From assembly GCA_002243285.1 (NCBI GenBank), contig CP022585.1, positions 4,142,641-4,206,640 on the forward strand: a DNA stretch of 64,000 nucleotides, written 5' to 3'. This DNA comes from Candidatus Fluviicola riflensis (GTDB lineage: Bacteria; Bacteroidota; Bacteroidia; Flavobacteriales_D; Crocinitomicaceae). The translations under genes were made by a program, and so were the position numbers. The notes under the pieces are model-generated. The model was not told the origin of the DNA, made no database searches, and saw nothing but the letters and a program-made list of their open reading frames with translations. Below are positions 27,020 to 35,477 of this stretch, in pieces. Position 1 is the stretch's first letter. Each line of letters starts with the position of its first letter.

Positions 27020-28330
27020 TTATCGCGCAATTCCCATTTTCACCTTTTTTCCTTTGATTTTCTGATCACGAATTTCCGCAATTACCTGATTGGCCTTCTT
27101 TGCTTTCACCGCCACCAGACAGCTGTGATCCAAAACAGTAATCAAACCGATGTCATCTTGTTTCAGCTGTCCGATTTTCGATAAAAATCCAACAACATCG
27201 ATCTTGTTGATCTTGTCTTTCTTTCCACCGCCTATGTAGATCGTTTTCCAGATCGGTGCGTCAGGTAAGGGACAATCCTCCGAAAGTTTTAGTTCAGGAA
27301 TGTCTTCGTTCAGATAATCGGGTTGGCGATCTGTTTTTGCCATAACCAAATATGCATTTCCGGTAGCTGACTGTCGTGCTGTACGTCCGTTCCGGTGAAT
27401 GAACACATCTTCGGTATGCGGCAATTGGTAGTGAATAACGTGCTGAATATTAGGAATATCCAGGCCGCGGGCTGCCAAATCGGTCGTCACCAAATAATAC
27501 GCGCTTCCGTTGCGGAATTTGATCAATGAGCGTTCCCGTTCGTCTTGTTCCAGACCACCATGAAAAAACACGTTTGCAATATCGGCACTGGCCATAAATT
27601 CACTCACGCGTTCAACTGTTTCGCGGTGATTACAAAAAATCAGCGTCGATTCAGCCGTGAGATTGCACAAGAGATGAACAAGTGAATATAACTTTTCGGT
27701 ATCGTCGGTGACAATTTTGTGCAACGACAATCCGCGGGTTTCTGTGGTGAGAAAATCAACCGTAACCGGATTGGCTATTTCTGTGAAGGCCGGAATTGTT
27801 TCCAGGTTCGTGGCCGAAACGAGCATGCGGTGACGCACACGTTTCAATTGTTTCAGGATGATCGTCATGTCTTCCTGAAAGCCCATTTCAAGCGATTTAT
27901 CAAATTCGTCCAGCACCAATGTACGAACCAATGAAAGATCCAGGTTACCGCGATTGAGATGATCTACGATCCTTCCGGGCGTTCCGATGAGCAAGGCAGG
28001 TGGTTCGGAGAAATTGTTTTTCTCAATTTTCATCGAATGTCCGCCATAGGTCGTGTTGACCTTAAATTCCGTTCCCATCGCACGAAAAACCTGTTCGATC
28101 TGCAAGGCCAGTTCACGCGTTGGAGTTATGACCAAAGCCTGTACGCCAGTTACTTCCGGTTGCAGGTTTTTCAATAAAGGCAATAAAAATCCAAGCGTTT
28201 TACCCGATCCGGTAGGCGCCAAAACGACCAATTGATCATTGGTTGCAGCCACTTCTAGGACTTTCTCCTGCATGGGGTTCAATTGTTCGATACCAAGGCG
28301 TTGCAACAATGCGGGAATGGGAATGTTCAT
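27020..28330 (-). CDS. dbpA: DbpA-like DEAD-box RNA helicase (DEFD variant)
   Basis: 436 residues from the ATG at 28330; the frame runs further upstream but through a promoter and a palindrome, so the longer form is not real. Motifs: APTGSGKT, PTRELALQ, GTPGRIVDH, Walker B LDEFDKSLE (DEFD), VSATNLE, ARGLDIP and HRNGRTAR. The C-terminal 75 residues (TIYIGGGKKDKINKIDVVGFL...) match the DbpA RNA-binding domain that recognises hairpin 92 of 23S rRNA. It should act in large-subunit ribosome assembly. Its -7 box ends only 4 nt before the ATG, which predicts a leaderless message. The DbpA assignment rests on the tail domain. Confidence 0.88.
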   Translation of the reverse strand: MNIPIPALLQRLGIEQLNPMQEKVLEVAATNDQLVVLAPTGSGKTLGFLLPLLKNLQPEVTGVQALVITPTRELALQIEQVFRAMGTEFKVNTTYGGHSMKIEKNNFSEPPALLIGTPGRIVDHLNRGNLDLSLVRTLVLDEFDKSLEMGFQEDMTIILKQLKRVRHRMLVSATNLETIPAFTEIANPVTVDFLTTETRGLSLHKIVTDDTEKLYSLVHLLCNLTAESTLIFCNHRETVERVSEFMASADIANVFFHGGLEQDERERSLIKFRNGSAYYLVTTDLAARGLDIPNIQHVIHYQLPHTEDVFIHRNGRTARQSATGNAYLVMAKTDRQPDYLNEDIPELKLSEDCPLPDAPIWKTIYIGGGKKDKINKIDVVGFLSKIGQLKQDDIGLITVLDHSCLVAVKAKKANQVIAEIRDQKIKGKKVKMGIAR

Positions 28331-28334
28331 GGGG

Positions 28335-28342
28335 CAAAGGTA
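28335..28342 (-). promoter_or_regulatory. -7 promoter box of dbpA
   Basis: The minus strand reads TACCTTTG, then CCCC, then ATG. The box is 4 nt from the start codon, so the start site falls at or next to the AUG. Confidence 0.65.
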
Positions 28343-28416
28343 GGTAATTATTGTTGGTTGGGTAAATGGGGTGCTGGACGAATCCCCGTGTATACGTTTT
28401 TGTTGTCGATCCAAAA

Positions 28417-28474
28417 TGAAATTCGGGAATTCGGGTGTTCGGGATATTCCGAACACCCGAATTCCCGAATTTCA
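28417..28474. repeat. Perfect 26-bp inverted repeat
   Basis: Arms 28417-28442 and 28449-28474 match perfectly, with GATATT between. Each arm contains the doubled word ATTCGGGA-ATTCGGGT. It lies between the divergent dbpA and prsW-like genes, so it is not at the usual place for a terminator. The stretch 28331-28739 also contains the palindrome at 28534 and the dbpA promoter. I see no gene in it. Confidence 0.75.
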
Positions 28475-28533
28475 TCAACGAAAAATAGTTCAAAAATGAT
28501 AATTGATTATCTGATCCTAATACTGAAAATTAT

Positions 28534-28573
28534 ACACTGTAATGGCGCGGGATGCATCCCACGCCTACAGTGT
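28534..28573. repeat. REP-like palindrome
   Basis: ACACTGTA (28534-28541) pairs with TACAGTGT (28566-28573), GGCG with CGCC, and GGGAT with ATCCC around a GC centre, with single-base mismatches between the blocks. It resembles the palindromes at 13288, 14031 and 20014. Confidence 0.6.
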
Positions 28574-28739
28574 TTTACAATCAATTTTCAACGCTTCTGC
28601 GAAAGGAATTGGCCCATGACAAATAACATTTCATTTTCCCAACTGCATTTGCAGGATTTCACTCCTTTCCTCTTTTACGTGGAGCTGTATGTTTAGGAAA
28701 TCGCTAACTTGGTAACATCATCTGTTTAAATCCGGAGTT

Positions 28740-30806
28740 TTGATCTATCCTATCATTTTTGTACTGATCCTGATTGCTTTTACCTACCGTAAAGAAGTCA
28801 CAGCGAAACGCCTTGCAGACAAACCGATCTGGTATCCGTATCGCAAACTCATTGCTTTGCTGTCGATTACCATCATACCCATCGTTTTGGCGAATACGTT
28901 TATTCCCGAGCGTCACCTGATCACGCCACAGGAACGCATCGACGCCGCAAAGGAAAATGGTGACCAGTACACGGTTTCTATTGCTTACAAAGACCTTTGT
29001 GCTCAATATCCTGATAGTGTCGCTTTGCACCTGGATTGCATCGACATACTGGCTGAGTACCACAATTACGATTTTGAGGATTTGACGCGCGTATTCAGCA
29101 AGATCAATCCGGATCCGGAAACGTTTACGCTCATAAAAGCATACATTCAGCTGATGGTGGAGGTTCCGGAAAGAAACGATAGTTTACTTCAATCTATTCC
29201 GGATAATCATCCGCTTGTCAATTACCTGAAAGCATTGGAAGGCTGGCAAAAAAACACGCTTTCGGTGAGTGAACTGGAAAAACTTCTCCACCGGGAAATC
29301 AAGTTGAATCCGAATAACAGACGCCCTTACCGGTTGCTTTTAGCAGTATACACGCTTTCCGACAATGCGCAAAAAAAGGATGAACTTCTCTGTGATCCAC
29401 AAGCCGCACCGTTTTTTAGTTTTTCGTTAAAGAACAATTATTACTTCAAACAGGGGCATTGGGGCCTTTACTTCCAAAATATTTATGAATCGCGCATTCT
29501 TTCGGTTTCATGGCTCACCTTTTTGGCAGCTTTACTGGTTTCACTCGTTTGGGTCATTTTCCTGCGTTCGATGGACGTTTTCAATCGTGAGAAATGGCTG
29601 CCTATCATAATCGTATTTATCGGCGGAGCGCTGTTTACTCATTTGTGTCTGGCGTTTTACGATACAGCCGAACTCTATTTTCATTTTGGCATCAACGGCG
29701 AAGCGCTCAACGATTTCATGTATTGTTTTACGGTAATCGGTGGCGGTGAAGAATTAGTGAAACTGGTTCCGTGGGTGCTGTTTGCGTTTTTCAGCAAACG
29801 AATGAAAGAACCGTATGATTACCTGTTTTATGCTTCCATTTCAGCATTGGGATTCGCGTTTGCCGAAAACCTGATGTACCTGGAAGACAGCGGAAATATT
29901 GTGGGCAGAACTATTATGTCTTCGGTCGGTCACATGTTTTTTGCATCCATTGTGGCTTATGCGTTTATCCTGGCAAAATACCGCTACAAGCAACGCATCT
30001 GGAAAATCATTACGCCTATTATCGGGTTCATCGCAGCAGCATTGGCACACGGTTTTTATGATTTCTGGCTCATTAGCGATGCCGTGAGTGATTTTTCGTT
30101 TGTGACCATCATTTTCTTTATCGGCTCGTTGCACGTGTGGTTTTTCTTTAAGAACAATGCACTCAACAATTCAGGATTTTTCAGCGCCAGCAATGCCTAC
30201 AACGCCAATTTTCAGCAGGATTTACTCACTTTTTCACTGCTGGCGATCCTGATGGTGGAATACATCATTATGAGCTGGAAATATGGCGCCGATGATGGAA
30301 ACATCCGGATCCGGTCGAGTGTGATCATGGTATTCTTCTTTTTGGTCTATGTTTCGGTGATGTTGCATCGTTTCGATCTGCGGAAAGGTGTGTGGAACAA
30401 ATGGCGCTTCCGGATACCTTCTTTCTCCAGATCAATTTTTGGAATGACGAGCAGTGATGACGAAGAGGAAGAACAGGATTTTATCGGTTTGAAACTGCGG
30501 TTATTTGCCCCGAAAAGCAATCCGTATATCGGTGATAAATTACCTAAAAGTGGTGTTTGCGTACAAAAGATCGAGGTCAACGGCCAAAGTGGCTGGTACG
30601 TGTTTCAGCTCAACTCTCCGATCAATTACAACAATTACGTTTCTACGCACATAATCCTGAAAAACAAGTATCCGAATCAACCGCTCAGCGAACCGAAAAT
30701 TGAGATTTACTTCCTGTTTATTCCGGATATTCACCTGCTGGAATCGGAAAACCTGAACGTGAAACAATTGCGGTATGCAGGAAGAGCGTATTCGATGCCG
30801 GTTTGA
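28740..30806 (+). CDS. PrsW-like intramembrane protease with extended N-terminus
   Basis: 688 residues if it starts at the TTG at 28740. An in-frame TAA at 28713 limits the start, and no ATG is available, so the start is uncertain (CTG at 28722 is the other option). A membrane helix at residues 1-15 and another near 38-55 precede a soluble helical region (about 65-240, TPR-like: KLNPNNRRPYRLLLAVYTL). Then comes the PrsW membrane core with E337-E338-x-x-K341, E376-N377, H398 and H437-x-x-x-D441, the conserved polar set of this family. A soluble tail of about 165 residues, with an acidic run (SDDEEEEQ), closes it. PrsW in Bacillus cleaves an anti-sigma factor; the target here is unknown. Confidence 0.8.
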   Translation: MIYPIIFVLILIAFTYRKEVTAKRLADKPIWYPYRKLIALLSITIIPIVLANTFIPERHLITPQERIDAAKENGDQYTVSIAYKDLCAQYPDSVALHLDCIDILAEYHNYDFEDLTRVFSKINPDPETFTLIKAYIQLMVEVPERNDSLLQSIPDNHPLVNYLKALEGWQKNTLSVSELEKLLHREIKLNPNNRRPYRLLLAVYTLSDNAQKKDELLCDPQAAPFFSFSLKNNYYFKQGHWGLYFQNIYESRILSVSWLTFLAALLVSLVWVIFLRSMDVFNREKWLPIIIVFIGGALFTHLCLAFYDTAELYFHFGINGEALNDFMYCFTVIGGGEELVKLVPWVLFAFFSKRMKEPYDYLFYASISALGFAFAENLMYLEDSGNIVGRTIMSSVGHMFFASIVAYAFILAKYRYKQRIWKIITPIIGFIAAALAHGFYDFWLISDAVSDFSFVTIIFFIGSLHVWFFFKNNALNNSGFFSASNAYNANFQQDLLTFSLLAILMVEYIIMSWKYGADDGNIRIRSSVIMVFFFLVYVSVMLHRFDLRKGVWNKWRFRIPSFSRSIFGMTSSDDEEEEQDFIGLKLRLFAPKSNPYIGDKLPKSGVCVQKIEVNGQSGWYVFQLNSPINYNNYVSTHIILKNKYPNQPLSEPKIEIYFLFIPDIHLLESENLNVKQLRYAGRAYSMPV

Positions 30807-30870
30807 TTCTTCGACCACGAAGAAAGATCGCTGATTATAATTTCCCCGACTAGTCGTGGACTGGTTTCAT

Positions 30871-30991
30871 TTCCCACGAATGCACGAATGTGGCTCGCCT
30901 AACGGACACGCTTTATGCTGATAATCATTCCTTGTTGTAATTGTCGGCGAGTGCGTTAGCCGAGCAAAAAATTAGTGAATTCGTGGGAATT
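30871..30991. repeat. Hairpin element E3 (ACGAAT-type arms, full core)
   Basis: Left arm TTTCCCACGAATGCACGAAT (30871-30890) faces AATTAGTGAATTCGTGGGAA (30971-30990) with a few mismatches. Inside are GGCTCGCCTAACGGACACGC and the core GAGTGCGTTAGCCGAG at 30950-30965. It lies between the convergent prsW-like and yceH-like genes. Confidence 0.7.
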
Positions 30992-31038
30992 CTTTTTAGC
31001 CTTTTCATCAGCTAGCTGATGGAAATATGTGGGAGAAA

Positions 31039-31692
31039 TCAATACAAATCCGTCATCAGTTTATCAACAAGCACTTTGAGTTCTTCCAGTTCGGTTTCCA
31101 CTTTTGTTAAGCGGGCTTCCAGTTCGCTCACGTTTTTTCGGGCGGGTTCACCAGTGTAAGCACTTTCATCGAATTCGGGAACAGGTGCAAACAAATGACA
31201 GTAACGCGCTTCTTTTTGTCCGGGTTTGCGTGGAAGTTGTTCTACAAACGGAATTTCATAGCCTGCCAGATTCTCTAGCGTTTGCTGCACTTCTGCTAAG
31301 TCTTCGAAATCATGCAGGCGTCCGGAATTAGAATTAATTTCGCCAGCAGTAAGAGGTCCACGCAGCAGCAATAAACACAACACTGATGTTTCGGCCGGAT
31401 CGAGCGGATAATGAACCGCGATCGCGTGTCGGTATTTCAGCGCACGGCTTCCACTTGCCCCAATCACATTGGCCGAAAGGTGTTTACGTTTCAGGGAATC
31501 AAGCGCCAATACAACTGTTTCTTCATCGTATTCCACCACCGGATTGCGGGCCGATTTCTGGTTACATGCCGTGACCAATGCATTGAGTGTAAGCGGGTAA
31601 TAATCAGGTGTTGTTTTACTTTTTTCAATCAGCGCGCCTAATACGCGTTGTTCTTCGGCGGTCAATTGAGGCAAAGCAGCTGCAGATTCCAT
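31039..31692 (-). CDS. YceH family protein (DUF480)
   Basis: 217 residues. It opens with LTAEEQRVLGALIEKSKTTPDYYPLTLNALVTACNQ..., the hallmark of YceH/DUF480, and contains two winged-helix halves (second: CLLLLRGPLTAGEINSNSGRLHDF). A C-terminal coiled coil (SELEARLTKVETELEELKVLVDKL, about 190-215) would dimerise it. Cytosolic. The family is widespread; its function is not established, although the fold implies nucleic-acid binding. A TAnnTTCG variant of the -7 box (minus strand TATATTCG, 31710-31717) lies 17 nt upstream of the ATG. It stands alone, just after the terminator of the small lipoprotein gene. Confidence 0.9.
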   Translation of the reverse strand: MESAAALPQLTAEEQRVLGALIEKSKTTPDYYPLTLNALVTACNQKSARNPVVEYDEETVVLALDSLKRKHLSANVIGASGSRALKYRHAIAVHYPLDPAETSVLCLLLLRGPLTAGEINSNSGRLHDFEDLAEVQQTLENLAGYEIPFVEQLPRKPGQKEARYCHLFAPVPEFDESAYTGEPARKNVSELEARLTKVETELEELKVLVDKLMTDLY

Positions 31693-31730
31693 AGATGTGT
31701 TGTTTGAAACGAATATAGAAATATTTACGA

Positions 31731-31760
31731 AAAAAGCCTCTCACATACGCAAGAGGCTTT
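31731..31760 (-). terminator. Terminator of the small lipoprotein gene
   Basis: On the minus strand AAAGCCTCT pairs perfectly with AGAGGCTTT over a 10-nt loop and ends in TTTTTT. It lies 21 nt after the lipoprotein stop. Confidence 0.85.
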
Positions 31761-31781
31761 CCTATAAAAAGACGGTAAAAA

Positions 31782-32168
31782 TTACTGTACAAAAACGGTT
31801 TCCTCAGAAGTCGTTTCCTGTTCTACCTTAATAATTCCTTGTCCAACCAAAGGGCCGTAAGATGCTTCGATATTCAAAACAGCTACTCCGGCCTGGCCCA
31901 ACTGGTACACATCATTAAAATTAAATGTTGCTTCACCAGAGTCATTAGTGGTAGTTGTTTTATCGAGAACTACATTTTGGTTTCCCTGAGAAGTTGTTGA
32001 TTCACCTTTGACACGAACGGTGGCGCCACTAACATAAGAATTGGTGGTATCCAACACGTAAATTTTCGCAATTGTATCTTTCTTTTTCCGACAACCGGAA
32101 GAAGAAAACACAACACCAACCGCAACCAGTGCGATCATCATTAGCGGAACTCTGAAAATTGTCTTCAT
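31782..32168 (-). CDS. Small lipoprotein with Ig-like carboxypeptidase-regulatory-type domain
   Basis: 128 residues from the ATG at 32168; the frame opens 12 codons earlier, but this start gives a clean lipoprotein leader with lipobox SSSGC. The mature part (KKKDTIAKIYVLDTTNSYVSGATVRVKG...TTTNDSGEATFNF) has the 'x-V-x-D-x2-x3-V-x-G-A-x-V... T-x-x-x-G-x-A-x-F' pattern of carboxypeptidase-regulatory-like beta sandwiches. It resembles the next gene upstream (32398-32787) in size, leader and fold, so they look like diverged tandem copies. Outer-membrane or periplasmic anchoring is expected. No function can be assigned. Confidence 0.75.
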   Translation of the reverse strand: MKTIFRVPLMMIALVAVGVVFSSSGCRKKKDTIAKIYVLDTTNSYVSGATVRVKGESTTSQGNQNVVLDKTTTTNDSGEATFNFNDVYQLGQAGVAVLNIEASYGPLVGQGIIKVEQETTSEETVFVQ

Positions 32169-32397
32169 GACTAAATTAGTACTACTTAAAAAATAATCCA
32201 CCACTAGAATTATGTGAGCATATTCGTTGTCGTGGAGGAGTACTGTAAACTTACAGCATCCATTGTTGTTAATTGTGAGCCTTTGTATATTTGAGAGTCA
32301 TTCGTTAGCAAAAGCCTTATAGGAATGAACAATCGTTTTAGCAAAGACCTGTTTTATTTCAAAACCCCTCTGTTACAAGGGAATAATTGCTTTCTAA

Positions 32398-32787
32398 TTA
32401 AGGCTCCAGGTAAACCGTTTCTACAGCAGTAATGTGCGCACGGCAATGAACGTAACCTGAACCTTCACTTACATTTTTCTTAGCGATGATGTCAAAATAA
32501 CCCGTTGTTTCTCCCTTATCCAAACCGTCAAAAAACTCTGCCATGTCGAAATAAGCAAATCCTGAAGAGTTTGTATTCACTGTATCTACATAAGCAGGTG
32601 TCGGAGGATTGGAATTAACGTCGGCAATGATGATTACTTTGGCGTTTTCCATCAATTCGTTGTTGGAAGAACGAACGAATACTTTCAAAACCGATGGATT
32701 TTTGTTCTTGCATGCACTTAAAACAAGTAACATCGATACCATCGACAGGTAGGTCAGATTTCGTAGGGTTTTCTTCATATTATTCAT
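32398..32787 (-). CDS. Small lipoprotein, paralogue of the adjacent one
   Basis: 129 residues. Lipoprotein leader ends LVLSAC. The mature chain begins KNKNPSVLKVFVRSSNNELMENAKVIIIAD and continues TVNTNSSGFAYFDM, the same beta-sandwich pattern as the neighbour at 31782. Two ATGs three codons apart (32787, 32778) are both possible. A near-consensus -7 box (TATCTTTA on the minus strand) lies about 15-20 nt upstream. It is separated from its paralogue by about 230 nt, in which a plus-strand TATATTTG box is the only visible signal. Function unknown. Confidence 0.75.
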   Translation of the reverse strand: MNNMKKTLRNLTYLSMVSMLLVLSACKNKNPSVLKVFVRSSNNELMENAKVIIIADVNSNPPTPAYVDTVNTNSSGFAYFDMAEFFDGLDKGETTGYFDIIAKKNVSEGSGYVHCRAHITAVETVYLEP

Positions 32788-32968
32788 TTTCTACTCGTAA
32801 AGATAAACTTTTTTGCGTTTACAATGTCGTAACCTGCATTTTCGTAATTTCGTGCTGTAAACCAATGTCACACCTTAAACTTCAATCTGCACCAAAAGGT
32901 TACACGTAACGTCAACTTTTTGATACTATGACGTAAGAAGTTTGAAAAGGTTGTAGGTAAATACAGAT

Positions 32969-33997
32969 ATGATACAAGAAAATATAGAGCAGGTTCGGCA
33001 GGAAATAACTGCTTTTGCGATTTCGAGCGAGCAAACACTGGAGCAGTTCCGTATTCGGTTTCTCGGATCAAAGGGAACGGTGAAAGAATTGTTCGGTGAA
33101 CTAAAAACGGTTCCCAACGAAGAAAAACGTGCAGTGGGCCAACTATTGAATGAGTTGCGTCAGCTGGCCGAAGAAAAACTGGCTACGGCGAAAGAATCGA
33201 TTGAAAATCAGCAAAGCAATGCTTCGGATGTGGATGTTACCCGCCCGGGTGAACCGGTTCCGTTTGGTTCGCGTCATCCGCTTTCACTGGTGCGCAGCGA
33301 AATCATCGCCATTTTCGAACGCATTGGTTATACGGTTTCGGAAGGACCGGAAATTGAAGATGACTGGCACAATTTCTCGGCACTCAACTTTCCGCCTGAA
33401 CATCCTGCCCGCGATATGCAGGATACGTTCTTTATCGAAAAAGGCGAACGCGAAATGGCTTTGCGTACACATACCTCATCGGTACAGGTGCGCGTGATGG
33501 AATCTTCCAAACCGCCAATCCGTACTATTTCTCCTGGACGCGTTTACCGCAACGAAGCTATTTCTGCACGGGCACATTGCTTTTTTCACCAGATCGAAGG
33601 ATTGTATATTGACAAAAACGTTTCGTTTGCCGATTTGAAACAAACGCTTGATTATTTCGCGAAATCATTGTTCGGTGAAAAAGCACGTATTCGTTTACGT
33701 CCATCCTATTTCCCGTTTACCGAACCAAGTGCGGAAGTGGATGTTTCGTGTACCATTTGTAACGCCAAAGGCTGTAATGTCTGTAAATACACAGGCTGGC
33801 TCGAAATTCTGGGTTGTGGAATGGTAGACCCGAATGTGTTGGCCGCTTCCGGTATCGATCCGGAAGAATACACCGGTTTTGCTTTCGGAATGGGAATTGA
33901 ACGCATTGCCCAACTCAAATTTAAGGTCAACGACCTGCGTTTGTACTCGGAAAACGATGTGCGCTTTTTGAAACAATTTGACGGCGTTAATTTCTGA
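32969..33997 (+). CDS. pheS: Phenylalanine--tRNA ligase alpha subunit
   Basis: 342 residues, the usual length. The N-terminal coiled coil (about 1-90, tRNA-binding) is followed by class II motifs: motif 1 near FERIGYTVSEGPEIEDDWHNF, motif 2 VYRNEAISARAHCFFHQIEG, and motif 3 at the end, GFAFGMGIERIAQLKF. A four-Cys stretch (CTICNAKGCNVCKYTGW, about residues 255-270) is typical of many bacterial PheS. It charges tRNA-Phe together with PheT, which is not in this window. The next gene starts 2 nt after the stop, so pheS probably heads a run of small genes through tadA. Confidence 0.97.
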   Translation: MIQENIEQVRQEITAFAISSEQTLEQFRIRFLGSKGTVKELFGELKTVPNEEKRAVGQLLNELRQLAEEKLATAKESIENQQSNASDVDVTRPGEPVPFGSRHPLSLVRSEIIAIFERIGYTVSEGPEIEDDWHNFSALNFPPEHPARDMQDTFFIEKGEREMALRTHTSSVQVRVMESSKPPIRTISPGRVYRNEAISARAHCFFHQIEGLYIDKNVSFADLKQTLDYFAKSLFGEKARIRLRPSYFPFTEPSAEVDVSCTICNAKGCNVCKYTGWLEILGCGMVDPNVLAASGIDPEEYTGFAFGMGIERIAQLKFKVNDLRLYSENDVRFLKQFDGVNF

Positions 33998-33999
33998 TC

Positions 34000-34365
34000 A
34001 TGGGATTGTTCACCCGACAACAAACCGTTACATTCCCGTGGGTTCGACTCACCTCTTCCGTGCAATTGCATGATTTAATGGAGCAATCGGAAGAAGTGCC
34101 GGTATTGTTTTTCAAACACAGCACCAGTTGTACTATTTCAGCGATGGCCAAAAACCGGTTCGAGCAAAAATGGACGGCAGAACCCAACGAATGTCTCTGC
34201 GTTTACCTCGATTTGTTGAGTTACCGGGCACTTTCCAACGAAATTGAAACATTGACTGGCGTGATACACCAATCGCCGCAAGCTATTCTCATAAAAAACA
34301 AACGCGTTGTATACGAAGATTCGCATACAGGAATCAGCGCTGCCGAAATACTTACTTTACTTTAA
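34000..34365 (+). CDS. ytxJ: YtxJ/BrxC-type bacilliredoxin
   Basis: 121 residues with a thioredoxin-like fold. The active-site region reads PVLFFKHSTSCTISAMAKNRFE with a single redox Cys, C44, in place of the TCPIS of BrxC. The second half, TGVIHQSPQAILIKNKRVVYEDSHTGIS, has the expected cis-Pro loop (SPQ). These proteins remove bacillithiol from mixed disulfides in species that make bacillithiol, which includes many Bacteroidota. It starts 2 nt after pheS and precedes the glutaminyl cyclase by 8 nt. Cytosolic. The family call is good; bacillithiol use is inferred. Confidence 0.85.
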   Translation: MGLFTRQQTVTFPWVRLTSSVQLHDLMEQSEEVPVLFFKHSTSCTISAMAKNRFEQKWTAEPNECLCVYLDLLSYRALSNEIETLTGVIHQSPQAILIKNKRVVYEDSHTGISAAEILTLL

Positions 34366-34373
34366 TACGTGTT

Positions 34374-35465
34374 ATGAAACGTTATCTCATCATCGGACTT
34401 GTCCTGCTCATTATCGGATCCTTCGTATTGGTTCCGTTGTTAAAAAACAACACTCCCGACGACATTGAAAGCGGATTTCCGGCGAGTTTTAAATTTGACG
34501 GAAACCTCGCCACACAGTATGGTAATGCCAGTATTCCAATCGCTTTTGATGTAAAAGAAGATGATATCCAAACGCTGGAATTAATCTACAATGACAGTGT
34601 TTTTCAAACCTGGAGATCGCCAAAAAAAGGCACGATGAGTATGGTGTTGGATGCTGATTATTATGGTGTTGGTGCCAAGTCATTGATTTTGCGTGCGACG
34701 ATGAAAAATGGGAACATAGAAGAAGACAGTCGAGCTGTGCGTGTGCTTTCTGATATCTCACCGAAACCTTTGACAGCCGCTTTAGTTACAACATTCCCGC
34801 ACAATCCGGCCAATTATACACAGGGCTTTGAATTTCACAACGGCGAATTGTGGGAATCAACCGGAAACCCAGGAAATACGGGCGAAAGCGTTGTCGGTAA
34901 AATTGATCTGAAAAGCGGACAGTTTATCACGGGCAGCAAGAAAAACGCCTTGGATGCAACGTATTTCGGTGAAGGAATTACCATTTTAGGCGATGAATTG
35001 TTTCAGCTTACCTGGCGAAACGGAAAGTGTTTTGTGTACGACAAAAACACCATGCAGCTGAAAAAAGACTTCACTTACGTCGGTGAAGGCTGGGGATTGT
35101 GCAACGACGGTTCTTCACTCATCATGTCAGACGGAACGGAACGCATTACTTTCCGCGACCCGAAAACATTCAAACCGCTGCGCACTATCGAAGTATATGA
35201 TGATCAAGGGCCGCGTGTCAACCTGAACGAATTGGAATACATCGACGGGAAAATTTACGCCAACATTTACACCACCAGCATCATTGTGGTGATTGATCCG
35301 AATTCCGGAAGAGTGTTGGAGCAAATTGATGCTTCCGGCCTCGAAGCCATTGGAAAAATGGGCGGTGAAGTGTTGAACGGAATTGCTTACAATCCGGCGA
35401 CCAAAAAACTCTACCTGACAGGTAAATACTGGGGTAAGATCATCGAAGTTGCTCTTTCCGAATAA
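34374..35465 (+). CDS. Glutaminyl-peptide cyclotransferase (bacterial beta-propeller type)
   Basis: 363 residues. An N-terminal hydrophobic stretch (about 3-23) acts as signal anchor. Residues 115-360 form the five-bladed propeller of bacterial/plant-type glutaminyl cyclases, with the family segments FPHNPANYTQGFEFHNGELWESTGNPGNTGES, TWRNGKCFVYDKNTM, and LNELEYIDGKIYANIY. It converts N-terminal Gln to pyroglutamate on exported proteins, where T9SS cargo in Bacteroidota often carry Gln after signal cleavage. Several T9SS proteins in this window indeed have Gln right after the predicted cleavage site. It sits in the pheS to tadA run. The role in T9SS cargo maturation is inference from the wider group. 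Confidence 0.87.
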   Translation: MKRYLIIGLVLLIIGSFVLVPLLKNNTPDDIESGFPASFKFDGNLATQYGNASIPIAFDVKEDDIQTLELIYNDSVFQTWRSPKKGTMSMVLDADYYGVGAKSLILRATMKNGNIEEDSRAVRVLSDISPKPLTAALVTTFPHNPANYTQGFEFHNGELWESTGNPGNTGESVVGKIDLKSGQFITGSKKNALDATYFGEGITILGDELFQLTWRNGKCFVYDKNTMQLKKDFTYVGEGWGLCNDGSSLIMSDGTERITFRDPKTFKPLRTIEVYDDQGPRVNLNELEYIDGKIYANIYTTSIIVVIDPNSGRVLEQIDASGLEAIGKMGGEVLNGIAYNPATKKLYLTGKYWGKIIEVALSE

Positions 35466-35477
35466 GAACATTTAGTC

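Noticed and set aside
28283..28696. Open frame on the plus strand across the dbpA start and two palindromes
   Set aside because: It covers a promoter and two inverted repeats, has no recognisable protein pattern and no plausible start.
34038..34052. GTGGGTTCGACTCAC looks like a tRNA T-arm
   Set aside because: It lies inside the bacilliredoxin gene and no acceptor, D or anticodon arms surround it.
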